Assembly: GCF_032854445.1 (NCBI RefSeq)
Contig: NC_088295.1
Location: forward strand, 37,046,510-37,110,509
Source of the DNA: Liolophura sinensis
Taxonomy: Eukaryota > Mollusca > Polyplacophora > Chitonida > Chitonidae
Reading direction: 5' to 3'
DNA length: 64,000 nucleotides
Positions 35,165 to 48,210 of this stretch are shown piece after piece. The position numbers and the translations under genes were made by a program. The notes under the pieces were generated by a model. That model was not told the origin of the DNA and ran no database searches. It was given only the letters and a program-made list of their open reading frames with translations. How positions within the stretch are numbered: position 1 is the first letter of the stretch; every line of letters begins with the position of its first letter.

Positions 35165-35250
35165 TGGTCATGCGCACTACACCGTCCTCCTGATGGATGT
35201 CCGTTCTCCTGGTGGATGTACTTCCGTTCCCCTCGTGGATGTAGGCTGAC
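35165..35250 (-). repeat. Diverged outlier units of the 53-bp minisatellite, right side
   Basis: 'accgtcctcctgatggatgtcc', 'gttctcctggtggatg' and 'ttcccctcgtggatg' mirror the group at 21340-21400, extending the inverted symmetry beyond the main arrays. Confidence 0.65.
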
Positions 35251-38200
35251 GAGTACTGTTGCCTTGTAGTCTCCAAAACAGACTTTTCTTTCCAGAACTT
35301 TAGTCATCACTTAGGAAGTCAGGCATTTTTATTTCCAACAGCACAACCGACCTAGCCTGTGATTCCATACGATACCATTCAGCGGTCATGCGAGTTTTTA
35401 AGTGGTTTATGTTTATGCTCACATTTGGGAAAGTTCGTCAGTAACTTAATTAACTTGTGACATTAACTTGGATATCATTAATTACCCCTGGCATTCAAGG
35501 TTCCTCTACCCAAAAAACTGACCGCCATACATCGATCGTATACATGAAAGATTCTTGGGTATGGCGCTAGCCCCCCCCCCCCCCCCCGCGCTATAAATAG
35601 GCCTAAATTAACGCTATGTAGGGCCTATTTAGGCCTATTGGTCCCTATCATTCCTTGCATGGTTGTCCTCTCTGCTGTTTCTATAATAATACTCTCTATG
35701 TATAATACACGTATCCCAGCTATCATCCGGAACAAATATAACAGACATGCTATTAGGGCCTAATGGTATCAGATAGCATGTATCATTTTCGAAACAATAT
35801 AGTTTAAAATGCATCGCCACTACGTTAGGCCCAGAGACGTATACTTAATATGCAGTTGTTCAGTTGTAAAAGGGTCCAGATCGCAGTAGGATGCGCCGTT
35901 TTCTGTTGTGACGTTATACGCCGATAATTGTCACGTAAAAGAGAGGAAAGAATAAAAGAGTTCATAGCTTCGGGCTGCTTTGTTACAGGCGGGAATTACG
36001 AGTTGCAAGCACGAGTTTCCTATTATAGGAACAACCGGATTGATTCCCATAACTTTCGTCCTTTTCCACTGAATTTCACATGACATTATGTATTCTAATC
36101 CATTAAATCAGTTCGGTGCAAAGTTATAATACAAAACACTGAACGTTTTCTGTTAATTTTTTATACACACACATTTATTCCATACATACATACATTTATG
36201 GCTTATAGCATGCAAATATATACACACACATATATAGGGCGGGTGTACTTTTTCTATACCGGCAGTCGTATATTTAGCTTGCACATATAGCTTCAGTGGA
36301 CTTTACGTAGTTTAATCGAAGATTGTTTTCTTATATGAAAACAATGACAAAGCAATGTAATTGATGAAGTAAGTGATTGGTCACAGAAATATTGCATCAA
36401 CCACTTTGTTGATATTAAGATTTTAATGGCGCACATGCATTGATTTTAGTCCAGCTTTAGGATTTGCCTATGTTTGACGCGATTTATATGCACTATACAT
36501 TGCATATGACCTCAAATGCTGTTAAATCGAGACTATGCAATTCAAGCAATGTACCAGTCATAAACTAATACTCTCGAACTCCGACGGATTATATAGTAAA
36601 ACCTGGAAACTGATTCACTTCGATTAAATATTAGTATTCTGACTCGTAAAATTCGATGTAAAATTTTAGAAAAGTGGTAACAGCGGAATAGTTATGTGAC
36701 ATTTTACACTGAAAAGATTTATTTGTAATAACATTAATGTTGCTCATGGGCCTTGGTATATCGACAATTTAGGTTCTTTTACGTACAAGAAAAAACTCAT
36801 TTGAAAACCTGCGAATAATTGTAATGAATCGTATCTGTAATTTAGAAATATGATCAGTATTGTGCCTGTAAACATCACAGTTGTGGTGGCACGTGTTAGT
36901 GTTTTGTATTTTGGATTCCGGGCTATGTAAGGGGGTCACAGATTTTAAAACGGGGCGTCGGTAATGCGCGAACAGACGTGCTTCAGGACCAGCAGTGCGC
37001 ATACGGTGCATGCATGTGCTACCGACTGAAACCAGGGTCGTCTTTCATGAAAATTCCGGCGTTATTTTATTTATATATCTAATGTGTATATAGAATCCTA
37101 ATTTAAAGGCTATACCTTGACCACTCTTGAGGTACGTATTGTCGGGTTTGTGATCTTTTCTTTTATGATACCCGAAAAACATTTATTCGTCGTCAGATTT
37201 TGGGGACTTCCGAATTTGGAAGAAAGAAATGAAAAGTGACCCGGGCGTAGTTGAATTTGCATCTAAAATGAACTAGGTTCACTTCATGTTTCACAAGATC
37301 ACGAAAGAAATTATTCTCGTTATTAGAAGACGTGATCTAGCACGATTTCCTAGGTTTTTTTGTTGTTCAATATTCGGTTTGAATTTTGAGTCGCAGAAGT
37401 GAAAATGGATGCTGTGCTTGGGGTAAATTGTTGTAGACACACAAATCAGTAACCATAACTACAAACCTTTGTGTTGTATTTTTCTTTCACGTAATCTGGT
37501 TCTCTTAAAATTAATATTCCCCAATCACAGTTTTCAAAACTGAAATTGTTCTATTTTGTGTGTATCGGGGGTAATTGGCTGTAAGAGGGTTAGCTTGAGG
37601 ACAGTGACCTTAAAACGAGGTGCTCACTACAACAACAACGTAGGGATATCTCTTCCGGATTTTCAAGTGCAGGAAATGGTGAAAAGGCTTTGTTTTGTTT
37701 ACATTACAAATATTGCTGTTATAACATGTGAGTTTATGTGATGGTTGCTTATTTCATAATTGAGTGGGTAGATATTTGGGCTCTTTGAAGAGAGCTTTCA
37801 TGTTGTGGGTACATTGTTCATACTCAAGTTTGAGCTATCCAAATTCTCTGTTCCATTTAAATCTGAATAGACAATTCACAACCTGAAACAGGAACAGTAA
37901 TGTCCATTTCTGGTGGATGGGTAACTTGGTTCACAGGTGAAATAATAAGCGGTCATCACTCGCCAGTTGCGACGTTATGAATTATTTTGGCGAGTACCTG
38001 GTTTTCTCTCATTTACCATTCCGGCGAGTAAAATCTCAACAATGTTTATTTTTCATGAAATTCTAGCAAGGATAAAAAACTTCAGTTTAATACTTGAAGT
38101 GAGTGTGAATTTAAAGTTGCAACAAGAGTGCAACCCAGCATGAACCTTAGACCTCAAGTTTGGCATGTCATGTCTGAGCTTTAATCGAACTCCAGACCTT

Positions 38201-40578
38201 AATCTCAGTCACATTCCTGTGATAGTCCATAATAAAGGACATGCTGCTAGGACATGCACATTTCAATCCCAATCCATCAGAGAGATGCTTTGTGAGCATA
38301 AGAATCCATGTGGTACCGATGAATCCCACTTTCCTAATAGCGTATAAACCTTTGAAACAGAAGTGTCGAAGATAGTTTCGTTTTGTTGCGAGACTTTTAC
38401 ATTTTTTTTTATTGCCCTCTCGGCCGTGAAACAAGTTTTTCGTGGCTCGACTGCAGTCGAGCGTAGGTCTCAAAGAGTTAAAATTGCTTTTTATTGAAGG
38501 TATTTGTTTACTGCAAATTTGAAAACTGAACTTGGCGGGTTGCCGATTGCCTGTGAAGACCACTCTGATATGTTGTCAAGTCTCACGATCAAGCATGGCT
38601 TCACAAAATATTCACTTTTTTCAGGAATAATGCAACATGTGCACCATTTTTCCCCTCCTAAAGCATTGCTTGACAGACTTTTAGCAGTTGAGTACCTTAT
38701 ACTGAATTCCATCCTTTCGTGTGAAGTACAACAACAACACACGTACTAAGCTTTCCTGTTATACTTTGTGCCGGCTTCAATAAAATAAACACCAGCTGTG
38801 GATAGAGTAAGGAATACCTAAAAGGTATCAACAAGATGAAGTTCAAATTTCCCATCTATATTATCAGCGGTTGGCGTGAGGTTGATATCCCTCTCGTGCA
38901 TACACGGATCAGATATATTCAACGTATTGTCTGGAAAAAAGGAATAAAACCTGTGGCGCCTAGTCTTGTGATTTGGCATCCAGACAGTCTGAGGTCTCAA
39001 ATGACCCCTGAGCAAATTTTCTTATTTTTTTTGCCTGGCTCTCTGCCACGCCCTCTTAATGCCACAAATACACAAGTTACTGCTAAGAAAATGGATTGCC
39101 AAAACCACAGAATATCAGGGCACAACTCTTGTGTACAGCAGTGGCTAATGAACAACAAAGTGAAAGATGAACAGCAGTAGATGATTCTGCGAGAACAATT
39201 CCTGATAAAAACTGAAAATTACAGTGTATCTAGCAAAGAACTATCTGTACAGCTTACATGAATTGTAAGCGTTCACAAAGTAAATCTTTTGGGCTTGTTC
39301 CTGCAAAGCAGAGTTTTATATTGAATGCTTTATTTAGGACAGTATTTTCACATCTTGATCTGTGAGGTAGCTTAGGTGTGTGCACGTAATGCAAAAAGGG
39401 TATTGTGTAAGTGGACCCAGTCACCCTAGACTCTTGGGACACCATGCTTATTCACACACATAGGATCTGCATAAATGCGGCAATCATACATAAACGCGGC
39501 AATCATAAGGCTAGCCAGCTACCACTTGAACAGGTGAAATGGAAAACTGGTGTGACTTGGACACTTTGTTTCAAGCACTATTGACACATGAGAGATAGGA
39601 GAAAAGAAATCTGTGCACCCCTCCTGTAATAAAAATGACCTCAGAAAGGGCTGTTAGAACACACTCTTCCATATCTCTGGCTAACCCCTTGACAAGAGTG
39701 ACAGTCCGAATTTATATGAAGACTAGAAAAGATTGGCTACGTATCAGTGGCAGTAAAAACACGGAAACTACATGTGCTTTGTGGAGATCCAGGAAACTAC
39801 ATGGCCGTGCTTTTCAGAATTTTTGCAACTACCTTGGCAATGTGACTCATAAAATTTCACTAAAATCACCCGAGGGGTTTTCCAGCAACAAGGTTATAAA
39901 ATAATGGAGAAATGAAAGTGTGGAAGAAATTATAATAATTGTTATACTTTTCTCCATTTATTAGGCTTGGCCCCCTAATGATAATAATCTAGATGTTAAA
40001 ATAATATTCTCTGTGGCAAAAGTTTATGTAGGTGCATATCTCGGCACTTCACTCAAAAAGGAAAATGCAACAACAGTGGGTTGAATTTCCAAGAACTATG
40101 GCTGATAGGTTGAAGTATTAGTATGTTAAGACTTGATCAGATCAATGTCCACAGCATACATGTAAATTGTGAATGTCCTCAATGTTTACGTCTGACACTG
40201 CCTTGAAGTATTTTTTTTTTTTAGTATCACATCATGTTCAGACAATAATCTCATCTCTGTGCCTGCACCAGGAAATACTGTAGATGCTAAGTAAGGGACA
40301 AATATGTGGATGTGTTTCGTCTTGATTATACCATACTTCTCCAGGTTGTGTCATTGTAATAAGATCACCTCATTTAGCACATAGAATAAACTGATATGAA
40401 GATCCCTATCCATATTTCAGTGTACTGTCTTGGTATAGCATATGATCTAAGGGTTAATAGCCAAAAAAATTTTGTTGAGAATAAGTGAAATAAATTTGAT
40501 TTTCTAGTACTGTAATTGTTATTGTACTGTCATGTGATGTTGCGTTCCCGTCTCCATACAAACCCTTTTCCTTTGCAG
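35251..40578. other. Upstream region of G3BP; no gene recognised
   Basis: A non-coding 5' exon and promoter of the G3BP gene should lie here, because its first coding exon starts right after a splice acceptor (40578). I cannot place them. Notable sites are a C17 tract at about 35571-35587 and a perfect 18-bp palindrome at 38445-38462. Open frames such as 38836-39180 (114 codons) have no splice or family support. Confidence 0.45.
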
Positions 40579-40605
40579 ATTAAAACTTTTCAGAGTCTGA
40601 AAGTC

Positions 40606-43600
40606 ATGGTCATGGAAACTCCTAGTCCTCAGTGCGTTGGCCGCGAATTTGTGAGGCAGTATTACACACTGCTGCACGAGGCCCCACTGCACCTTCACAG
40701 GTACTTATTTCTTCTATTCAGTTGAAGAGCTTGACACTTGTCATTGTCCAAGACTGAAAATAGTGTGCTAAGCTTTCCAGGACATAAGCAATTCTTATCC
40801 ATTCTTTTACCATTCTAAACTGTAAAATTGCAGACTCCTTACTTGGATATTAATTATTAAAGCTTAGCCTTTTTAGCAGTTTTAGCAAATTTTAGCAGTT
40901 ACATGTAGTGAGTTCAGACTGAATTTGACTCCTGTCAATAAGTGATCATGCCTGATCCATCATTCATGTGTGTTCATATGGAGTTGGAGCTACATTTAGC
41001 GTAATTAACATTCAAGAAAAGTGTCTTAATCAGCTTCAACTTTAATCCAGATAGAACTGATTTTCTTTATTTTGACATAAATTGTGGACCTAAATTTTCT
41101 GTGAATGATTGAAAACTTTAATTTGGTAGGGATACTCATTGTTTTCATAGAGGCCCCTCCAAACAGTAATGTGTGATAACAGTATATTGACTGAAAATTT
41201 TAATATAAATATTTGGAATGATTTACACTTGGAGATTTAAATAACATTGCATAATTGTGCTGCATGTATATAAAAAGGAGTAGGAACCTAATACTGTGAT
41301 GTTGTTGTAACTTCAGATTTTACAGCCATAACTCCAGCTTTGTTCATGGAGGGAGTGGAGAAGCCAGGAGAGGAGCAGCCACCAGTGACGGGACAGGCGG
41401 TAAGTTGAAAGTCTTACAGTTGAACATCAACCTGAGTTGCTTTTATACATCAGTGTATCTGTATAATTTCATGAACAGTTGACAGCAACTCATCTAAAAG
41501 AAAAAACACATCTACTGCTTGATATTACCAGCAGCTGGTAAGTTGGTATAATACTTGCAGTACAGTTAGTTATCAGAGGAGACAAGGAAAACCGGTGTAA
41601 GGACAAAATGCTATGGAAAACCATGATGGATTTGTCCTACCTAAGGGATGGAATGTGTGATTGCTTGCCCTGCAGCAAGTACATGTACGTGTAGTCATCC
41701 ATGTTTTAATGTCAGTACTTTTGTCTCTATGCAGAACATTCACAAAAAGATCGTGTCCCTGAATTTTCGGGATTGTCCATGCGAAGATCGTCAGGTGGAC
41801 AGCCATGCCACTGTGGATAATGCTGTTGTTTGTGCAGGTTTGTTTTGGACCCGTCCGATCCTCATGTGCCATGACTCCTTCAAGAACATAATGTTTATCA
41901 GCAATCTTTAGACAGTGAAAAATTACTGCTGAATAAAGTGATCCATGTTAATAGTTCTGGAATGTGTATTATGGACTCCCTAGGTCTCTGTACAGCTACG
42001 TGTATATGGTACAATTCTGTGAAAACCTCTGGCTACAGACGACACACATTAAAGTGAATACTGTAATTATTCTGTCTCTTTGTAGCTTAGAATTGTCCCT
42101 ATTGGGATATAGTTGTAAAGTTTCATAAGTAGATAAAAACAATTATAGCTGCCATAAAGCCACGAATATAGTTGTTTCAGTCATTGTAATTTATTAAATC
42201 AAGGTCCTTACGTTTATAATGCAGTTTTATTATTTAATGTACAAAGATTCATGACTGATTGGTCTTTTAGGCATTGAAGAATTCATCAGCAATGTTTTTG
42301 TCTAAAGTAGTCCTATGTTTAGTAGCAAAACATTCTTATTGCTGCTTCAGGTGACGGGAGAGCTGTCTAACAACGGGCAGCCCATGAGGAGGTTCATGCA
42401 GAACCTTTGTGCTCGCTCCTCAGTATCCCAAGAAGTACTACGTCCACAATGACATCTTTCGTTACCAGGACGAGGTATTCCATGACACGGACAGCGATGC
42501 GGAAACCAGGAGGATGTGGCTGGTATGTGCTGTCAACAAAGTGGTCTCAACTTAGCAATACTGAAATATTTCCGGTCAATAAACCTTCATATTTCTAATT
42601 TTGTTCTACAAGATGAGACATTTTGCTTAGTCATGGTGTGGGCAACATAGCGTTGTTCTTGACAAGTTGTTGTTGGTGACACTACACTCTGTGTGACGTC
42701 CCTTTGAACAAACATTTCAGCACTGCAAGTCCAAAATGCAGGTGTGCATATTACTTGCATACATATATGAGAACCTATATTCAACAACCTCAGTGTTAGT
42801 AAAGCTTTGCTTCAGGGGATTGAAAATCTGAATTTGCATGCAAACTCAGTGATCAGTTGTTGGTCGTCATTTTGTCAGCACTTGTACTGTGCTTTGTACC
42901 TGAGTATTGATATCTATGATTGTGTTTGCAGGGAGCCTCCCTTCCATGACTGACTCTGACACAGAAACACCGGAGACCCAATACCAGGAGGAGACTCACC
43001 CAGAGAGGAACAATGCCTGCTTATTTTGAAAACACCCAGCCACTGAGGGAAGCTTTAGGTATCCACTTGAACGAAAAGCAAGAGAATTTAACTTCAGGGT
43101 ATTTTTCTTCTGTATTTTGGTGATGGCAGAATCAGAATTGCAACTTTGGATAAATCTCCAAAACCAGCTTGATTCCTGTACAATTTCTGAATATTTACAA
43201 AACTCAATAGTCCTAATTAGTGATCAGTTTATATGCATAGACTGTTTAATCTTGTTTGATTTTGATAACATTTTGCGCGCATATGTAGTTTGTGGCCCCT
43301 AAGGTTAAGCTTTTAGACCATGTGCATGTTTGAAGGTGGATAGAAATTCTGTGCAAAAACTGAAATGTTTATTGTCTTGTCCTATATCCTTAGTAATGGC
43401 ACGGCTCACCTGGAGGAGGTGACTGATTCGGTGTCCCCAAAAGAGGAGGAAGATGTTGTCATTACGAAGGAGGAGGAGGTGGAGGTGCCTGAGGCAGGAA
43501 CTGTCTTTTGAAGGAAGGACAGGAAAACCCCAGAACCAGAGCCCGAGCCTGAACCAGTGACCGAGGCAGACAGTGGTGAGAAAAAAAGCTATACTCAGCA

Positions 43601-46600
43601 CCCATTTGCAGAGGAATTGTAATCTTAATGGATTTGTGATGTTTTCTGTTCCTGAAGGAAAGAATTCAGGATGCTGAAGTGGTAAAGGAAAAGGAAGAAG
43701 CTAATCTGAATGTAGTTTTTCTGTTCAGATCATTTCAGGAGTGTCCATTCCAATGCATGATACTTATAAATATTTGTATGTCGTTAGGTGCTTAATGCAA
43801 TAGGTTGGCTAAGTCAAGATGAAGGCATCTAGTTAAATACTAAGGTAAAGTTATGCAAAATGGAATTCCATGGTGTTTCTATGGTTGTGATAATGTTTTA
43901 TTTGTGTTTATCAGTGGGTGATTGTACTTTCCAAATCAACAAAGGTGTTTCATTTCATTGGACAGTTTCTCCTGAATCCAAGCCATTCTCATGGGCTGCT
44001 ATGGCTAGTAAGAACACAGCAGGGGCGCCAGCAGTGCAGAGCACGAGCCCTGGCAGTCATGCCCCTGTGCCAGTGAAAGCCCAGCCTGTAAGGACAGAGG
44101 TGAAGCCTGACCAAGGAGGACCCACTCCTCAACCACAGAGAGTACCCAGGTACATGCAAACATTATTATTAGTTTGCCTGTAAAAAGTACAGTTGTAGCT
44201 AATGTCATACTCCAAGTGTCAGTGTCCAGTAACAGTGAGAACACAAGCTAAATATATGCTATCTTAAAAGCTGGTATCTTAATAAGTCATACAAGTACTG
44301 AACTCAAGTTTTGCCTGCATGCAGAGTACAGTATCATAAAGGGAATTTGAGGTAGTCGATGCTCCTCTGTGGTGAATTAATTACTGTAAATTACAAAATT
44401 CATGACATTGTCTTGTGTCAAAACAGACTCATTGTTAGGGTAAATGTTAGGGGTGGTATTTCACTAACTTGGGAAGTCTGCATCATGCAGTTGTAAGTCT
44501 ACATTGCTGCTGAGATCAGGATTTATCCTCCTGTGGTGCTTGCCTTCACCTGTAATTATGTTCAGTTTGTATGTTCACTCAATTGATAATTGAGGGAAAT
44601 TACCCTCTACATTAAGCATTTTAGTCAAATGCACTTTTGTATTTTTACATGTACTAAACAGTGATCATAACTAGAATCCATTGACAAGTTGTCTTTTGGC
44701 TGCTATGATGATGTAATTTGCGCCAGAGTGATGTGTGTAGGGACAGTAGCCTGCTGTCATATCAACCACCTCATCACCTGAAGACTGATTCCTTACTGAG
44801 CAGCTTTTAAGTAGGGCACTCGTAGTGAAATTTAATCACCAATGCCAGTGTACAGTGTTTAACATTTGGCTCTACTGATGAGTTATTTCCCTTGGTTTGG
44901 GTATTTAAGTTATTTGTGTTACTGACATTAAGGAGATGGTTACCTAAAATTTTCTGAATTTATGTAGTCTTCGTAGAGTTTCTGTCTATAAGTGTATATT
45001 CTTGATTTGTAAATCTAGGCATTTGTGGATGTGATAAACTCTAAACTGTTTGCATCGATTGGGAAAAAATATTTTGATTGCTCCACTTTTTTGCGTGTGT
45101 AAATAAAGGCATGTGGCAGTGGTTAGGCATCTTCTGCGGTTGGAAGATAAGGCAGTGTTGGCTGATCTGATTGGTCAACTTTATTGTCTATTTTGTCAGT
45201 CCTGGCTGAGGTGGTGTTTTTCGTCCCTTCAGTACAAGTGGTGATCTTAGAATGTGTTTGTCTGTCCTCATTATGAGCTTGTTTCTTCCTTAACAATTAA
45301 CAATACTACTTGTAAGCACCACACAGTGCCATAACAAGCATGGGCTTTGCACCTGTAGCTTTGGTCTGCCGGTGTATTGTACTTTGCCGGGTTCGTATGG
45401 GTGAGTATGTGGGAAGGTCTCTCTGCAACCTGCGGATGGTCGTGGTTTTCCGCCAGGCTGTGTCTGGTTTTCCACCCACCATAATGCTGGCCGCTGTCAT
45501 ATAAGTGAAATATCCCGAATACGGCGTAAAACACCAATCAAGTAAATAAATAAGTCAAGGAAAACCTGAAAAGTCATGGATTTAGAGAATTTGAAATCCA
45601 GGCCTGGAAAACCAGGAAAACTGATATATTATTTTCATAGGAAAATCATGGAATTTGGAATTTCAGACTCCGTAAAGGAAGGGGTATGCTTTGTTCAGGA
45701 TTTATTCAAGTTTCAAATCCGTATCCAAATGAATGATCAGTTAGACTTGGTTGTGGGTGAGGTGGCCCACAAATTCTCTAGTGGTGTCACCAGATCATTT
45801 TGCTGAACAGTCAATGGAAAGGGTAATGGAAATCTATGACAGTGGTCATGAAATAGTCATCCATGGACTTTGACTTGGCCTGTAGGTGTAGGAACCCTGA
45901 TTTCAGTTTCCATGGTACATGTAGCATTTTGGTTACATGCAGACCAATTGGCTGCTATGATGATGTAATTTGCGCCGGAGTGATGTGTGTAGGGACAGTA
46001 GCCTGCTGTCATATCAACCACCTCATCACTTGAAGACAAATTTTCTACTGAGCAGCGATGCTTTTATTTTCTAATCCATTTTAGAAAAAAATTTTGGTAC
46101 CCTTTACAGAGACCATATTACATTGTACCCTAAACATTTAACAAACCCATATTATGTGTGATAATTGTAACTCAAATTCCCTGTGGTCCTTTGTAATGGC
46201 TGTACAATGATCTGGAAGTAATTTTTACACTATAATTTGGGGTTTTAAGGCATAAGTTTCATATTTTTTTGTAGGCCGAGGAATCGAGACCGTGAACGAG
46301 GGAGCATCGGTCGCAATGAGTCTGAGGGTGACACGGACAGTCAGAGTGGCAGACGGGGCTCTCGCTATCCTGACAGCCACCAACTATTTGTGGGAAACCT
46401 CCCTCATAACATTTCAGAAAAAGAATTAAAAGATTATTTTGAAAGTGAGTGCCATTTGGGAAGCACAACATTATAATTCTACCAGTAAAATATTGTGTGT
46501 AGTAAATTCATTTGCCTCTTCTGGTGTGTTGTGGTCCTGATATTTTATGTTCAAAGTCCTGTTGAACAGATGTTTTTAGCTTCCTCTCCTGCTGTATTTG

Positions 46601-47812
46601 AAAAGGTCTTGCAGCAACCGGCGGATGGTTGTGGCTTTTCCCCGAGACTGTGCCAGTTTCATCCTACCATAATGCAGATCGCAGTCATATAAGTGAAAAT
46701 ATCCTTGAGTACCGCATAAAAAAAGTCAAATAAATAGATTTTCATACTCTGCCAGGAGCTCTCTAGTATTGGGTCACCTAAGCCCTTATCAGAGAACAGA
46801 GTGATATTCTACAGTTTTGTAGATCTGTTGTAAATGATGGGTTTCCTTTTTTTGCAGAATATGGTCGGGTGGTGGAGCTACGTATAAACACCAAAAGTGG
46901 AGGCGGGAAGGTTCCTGTAAGCCAAAATCTTAGACCTCAATGTGCATTGCCCAGTCTGTTCTGCTACAAATGGATAAATGCTCTGTCAATACTGAATCAG
47001 TGCCTGTTTGGTGACTTTCTTGTATTACTTTTAAGGCGGCCTCCTTCGGGTTCAGATCAATTTTATTGATATTTATGTGACTTCAAGGCACACCTAAAAA
47101 TGTTTTGGCACAATTTAACTTAATTTACTCCATTCTGAGAAATGGCCCTTTTTTTAGGAAGAACGTGTTAGTGTGGTATTTTCCTAACGGTTTGCACTGA
47201 CTTACCTATGATATGTGTATATTTTGTTAATTGAAAGAGATATTTTTTCTTTCAGAATTTCGGTTTTGTGGTATTCAACAGCCCAGACCCAGTTCAAACA
47301 ATATTAAGTAGTAAAGTGAGTATGGGTGCTTAATAATTCTTACTGCCTCAGTGAATGTTTGTAAGAAAACAATTCAGATCCAGAACTATTTTAGTCTGGA
47401 TAGTGTCAAAGTTGGAAGGCCTATTATTTTAGAAGTCTCTAGCTCCTGAAAAGCAAAATTATACTCGCATCATACAATCAGGTGTAAAAAAGGTTAAGTT
47501 TGGACAAACTTGGATTTCGTATATAAATTAACGACATGATTTTTGTTGCAGCCTATAATGTATAATGGGGAACACAGATTAAACGTGGAGGAGAAAAAGG
47601 CTAAAGGGGAAGGTGGTCGTCCCGGAAGTGGGCGTGGCGGTCCAGGACGAGGCGGGCCCATCGGTGGAGGAATGACCCGTGGGGGTTTCCCCACTGGCCC
47701 TTCAGGCAGAGGCGGGCCCAGGCCAGGAGGGGGAGGAATGGGTGGCAGAGAAAACAGAAACAATCCAGGAGGAGGAGGTGGTGGGAGGGGCATTTCTAAC
47801 TCGAGACGTTGA
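40606..47812 (+). CDS. G3BP: G3BP orthologue (stress-granule RNA-binding protein); frame disturbed in 5' half
   Basis: Eleven coding exons: 40579-40700 (ATG at 40606), 41317-41399, 41735-41837, 42351-42522, 42932-43058, 43394-43575, 43966-44149, 46275-46444, 46858-46916, 47256-47315 and 47552-47812. The first four encode the NTF2-like domain ([23 protein letters not shown] in an offset frame), the next three an acidic/Pro region ending [12 protein letters not shown], then the RRM ([23 protein letters not shown]1-like [15 protein letters not shown]) and an RGG-rich tail. G3BP nucleates stress granules in the cytoplasm; NTF2 dimerises, and RRM plus RGG bind RNA. Exons 7-11 join without fault. 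Exons 2-4 each are one base too long for their family reading (near 41348, 41833 and 42408), exon 3 has two further offsetting shifts near 41766-41784, exon 5 is not open in one frame, and exon 6 has a TGA at 43509. This may be assembly error or real decay. Confidence 0.88.
44699..44804 (+). ncRNA. Intronic box C/D snoRNA candidate, copy 1
   Basis: 106 nt in the G3BP intron between 44149 and 46275, on the host's strand. Terminal stem GCTGC (44699-44703) pairs with GCAGC (44800-44804). Box C ATGATGA is at 44705-44711 and box D CTGA at 44796-44799. An internal C'-like GTGATGT lies at 44728-44734, directly after a D'-like CAGA. A hairpin GACAGTA/TGCTGTC with loop GCC lies at 44742-44758. A second copy of identical length lies 1252 bp downstream. 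Animal C/D snoRNAs are usually intronic and guide 2'-O-methylation of rRNA or snRNA; the target here is not known to me. Confidence 0.78.
45399..45556 (+). repeat. SINE family A, 5'-truncated
   Basis: 'gggaaggtctctctgcaacc', 'tgcggatggtcgtggttttc', 'ccaccataatgctggccgct' and the tail 'aatacggcgtaaaacaccaatcaagtaaataaat'. Lacks the tRNA-like head. In a G3BP intron. Confidence 0.8.
45951..46056 (+). ncRNA. Intronic box C/D snoRNA candidate, copy 2
   Basis: 106 nt, same intron and strand as copy 1. Stem GCTGC (45951-45955) with GCAGC (46052-46056); box C ATGATGA at 45957-45963; box D CTGA at 46048-46051. The first ~80 nt differ from copy 1 by about two bases (D'-like CAGA becomes CGGA). The ~12 nt just upstream of box D, where a guide sequence would lie, are clearly different (ACTGATTCCTTA in copy 1, ACAAATTTTCTA here). 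Equal length and preserved boxes argue for selection on an RNA. Confidence 0.76.
46600..46740 (+). repeat. SINE family A, 5'-truncated
   Basis: 'aaaggtcttgcagcaaccgg', 'cggatggttgtggcttttcc' and the tail 'gaaaatatccttgagtaccg...aaataaata'. In the G3BP intron between the first two RRM exons. Confidence 0.75.
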
Positions 47813-48210
47813 CCTTCTGTTAAATGGTGCTTAAAGAAAGTATGCAATTCTGAGACTGGACTTGTGAAGAGAGAAAGAAAGAAAGAGAGAGAGCGGGCGG
47901 ACAGGTGAACTGTTGGTGAGGGCTGGCTTCCGGGCTGGCAGATTGGTTGTGGCATATTAACCAACTGAAGACTGAGCTGAACTTCTTAGCCTTCTGTGTG
48001 AACATCATAGTTAACATTACGTCACTCAGTCTGACTCCAGCTTCCCAACCTCTTCGGTTTGTTACTTAAAATATTAAATGAAAATCTCCTGTTTCAGATA
48101 TTGTACAAAGTCTATTTAACTATTTATCATTCCCGTTGATAGATAGGTCGCCCAGCCGATGTAACCAACCAATGTATTTTTTCCAAAAATGTTTGTAAAT
48201 AAATTCCTCT
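47813..48210 (+). other. 3' UTR and poly(A) signal of G3BP
   Basis: Follows the TGA at 47810-47812. AATAAA at 48198-48203 is the first clear poly(A) signal. A GA-rich run (gaaagaaagagagagagcgg) lies near 47876. The true 3' end could be further downstream, since another AATAAA is near 49270. Confidence 0.5.

Noticed and set aside
38836-39180. 114-codon plus-strand frame
   Set aside because: No family features, no splice context, and codon use typical of random AT-rich DNA.
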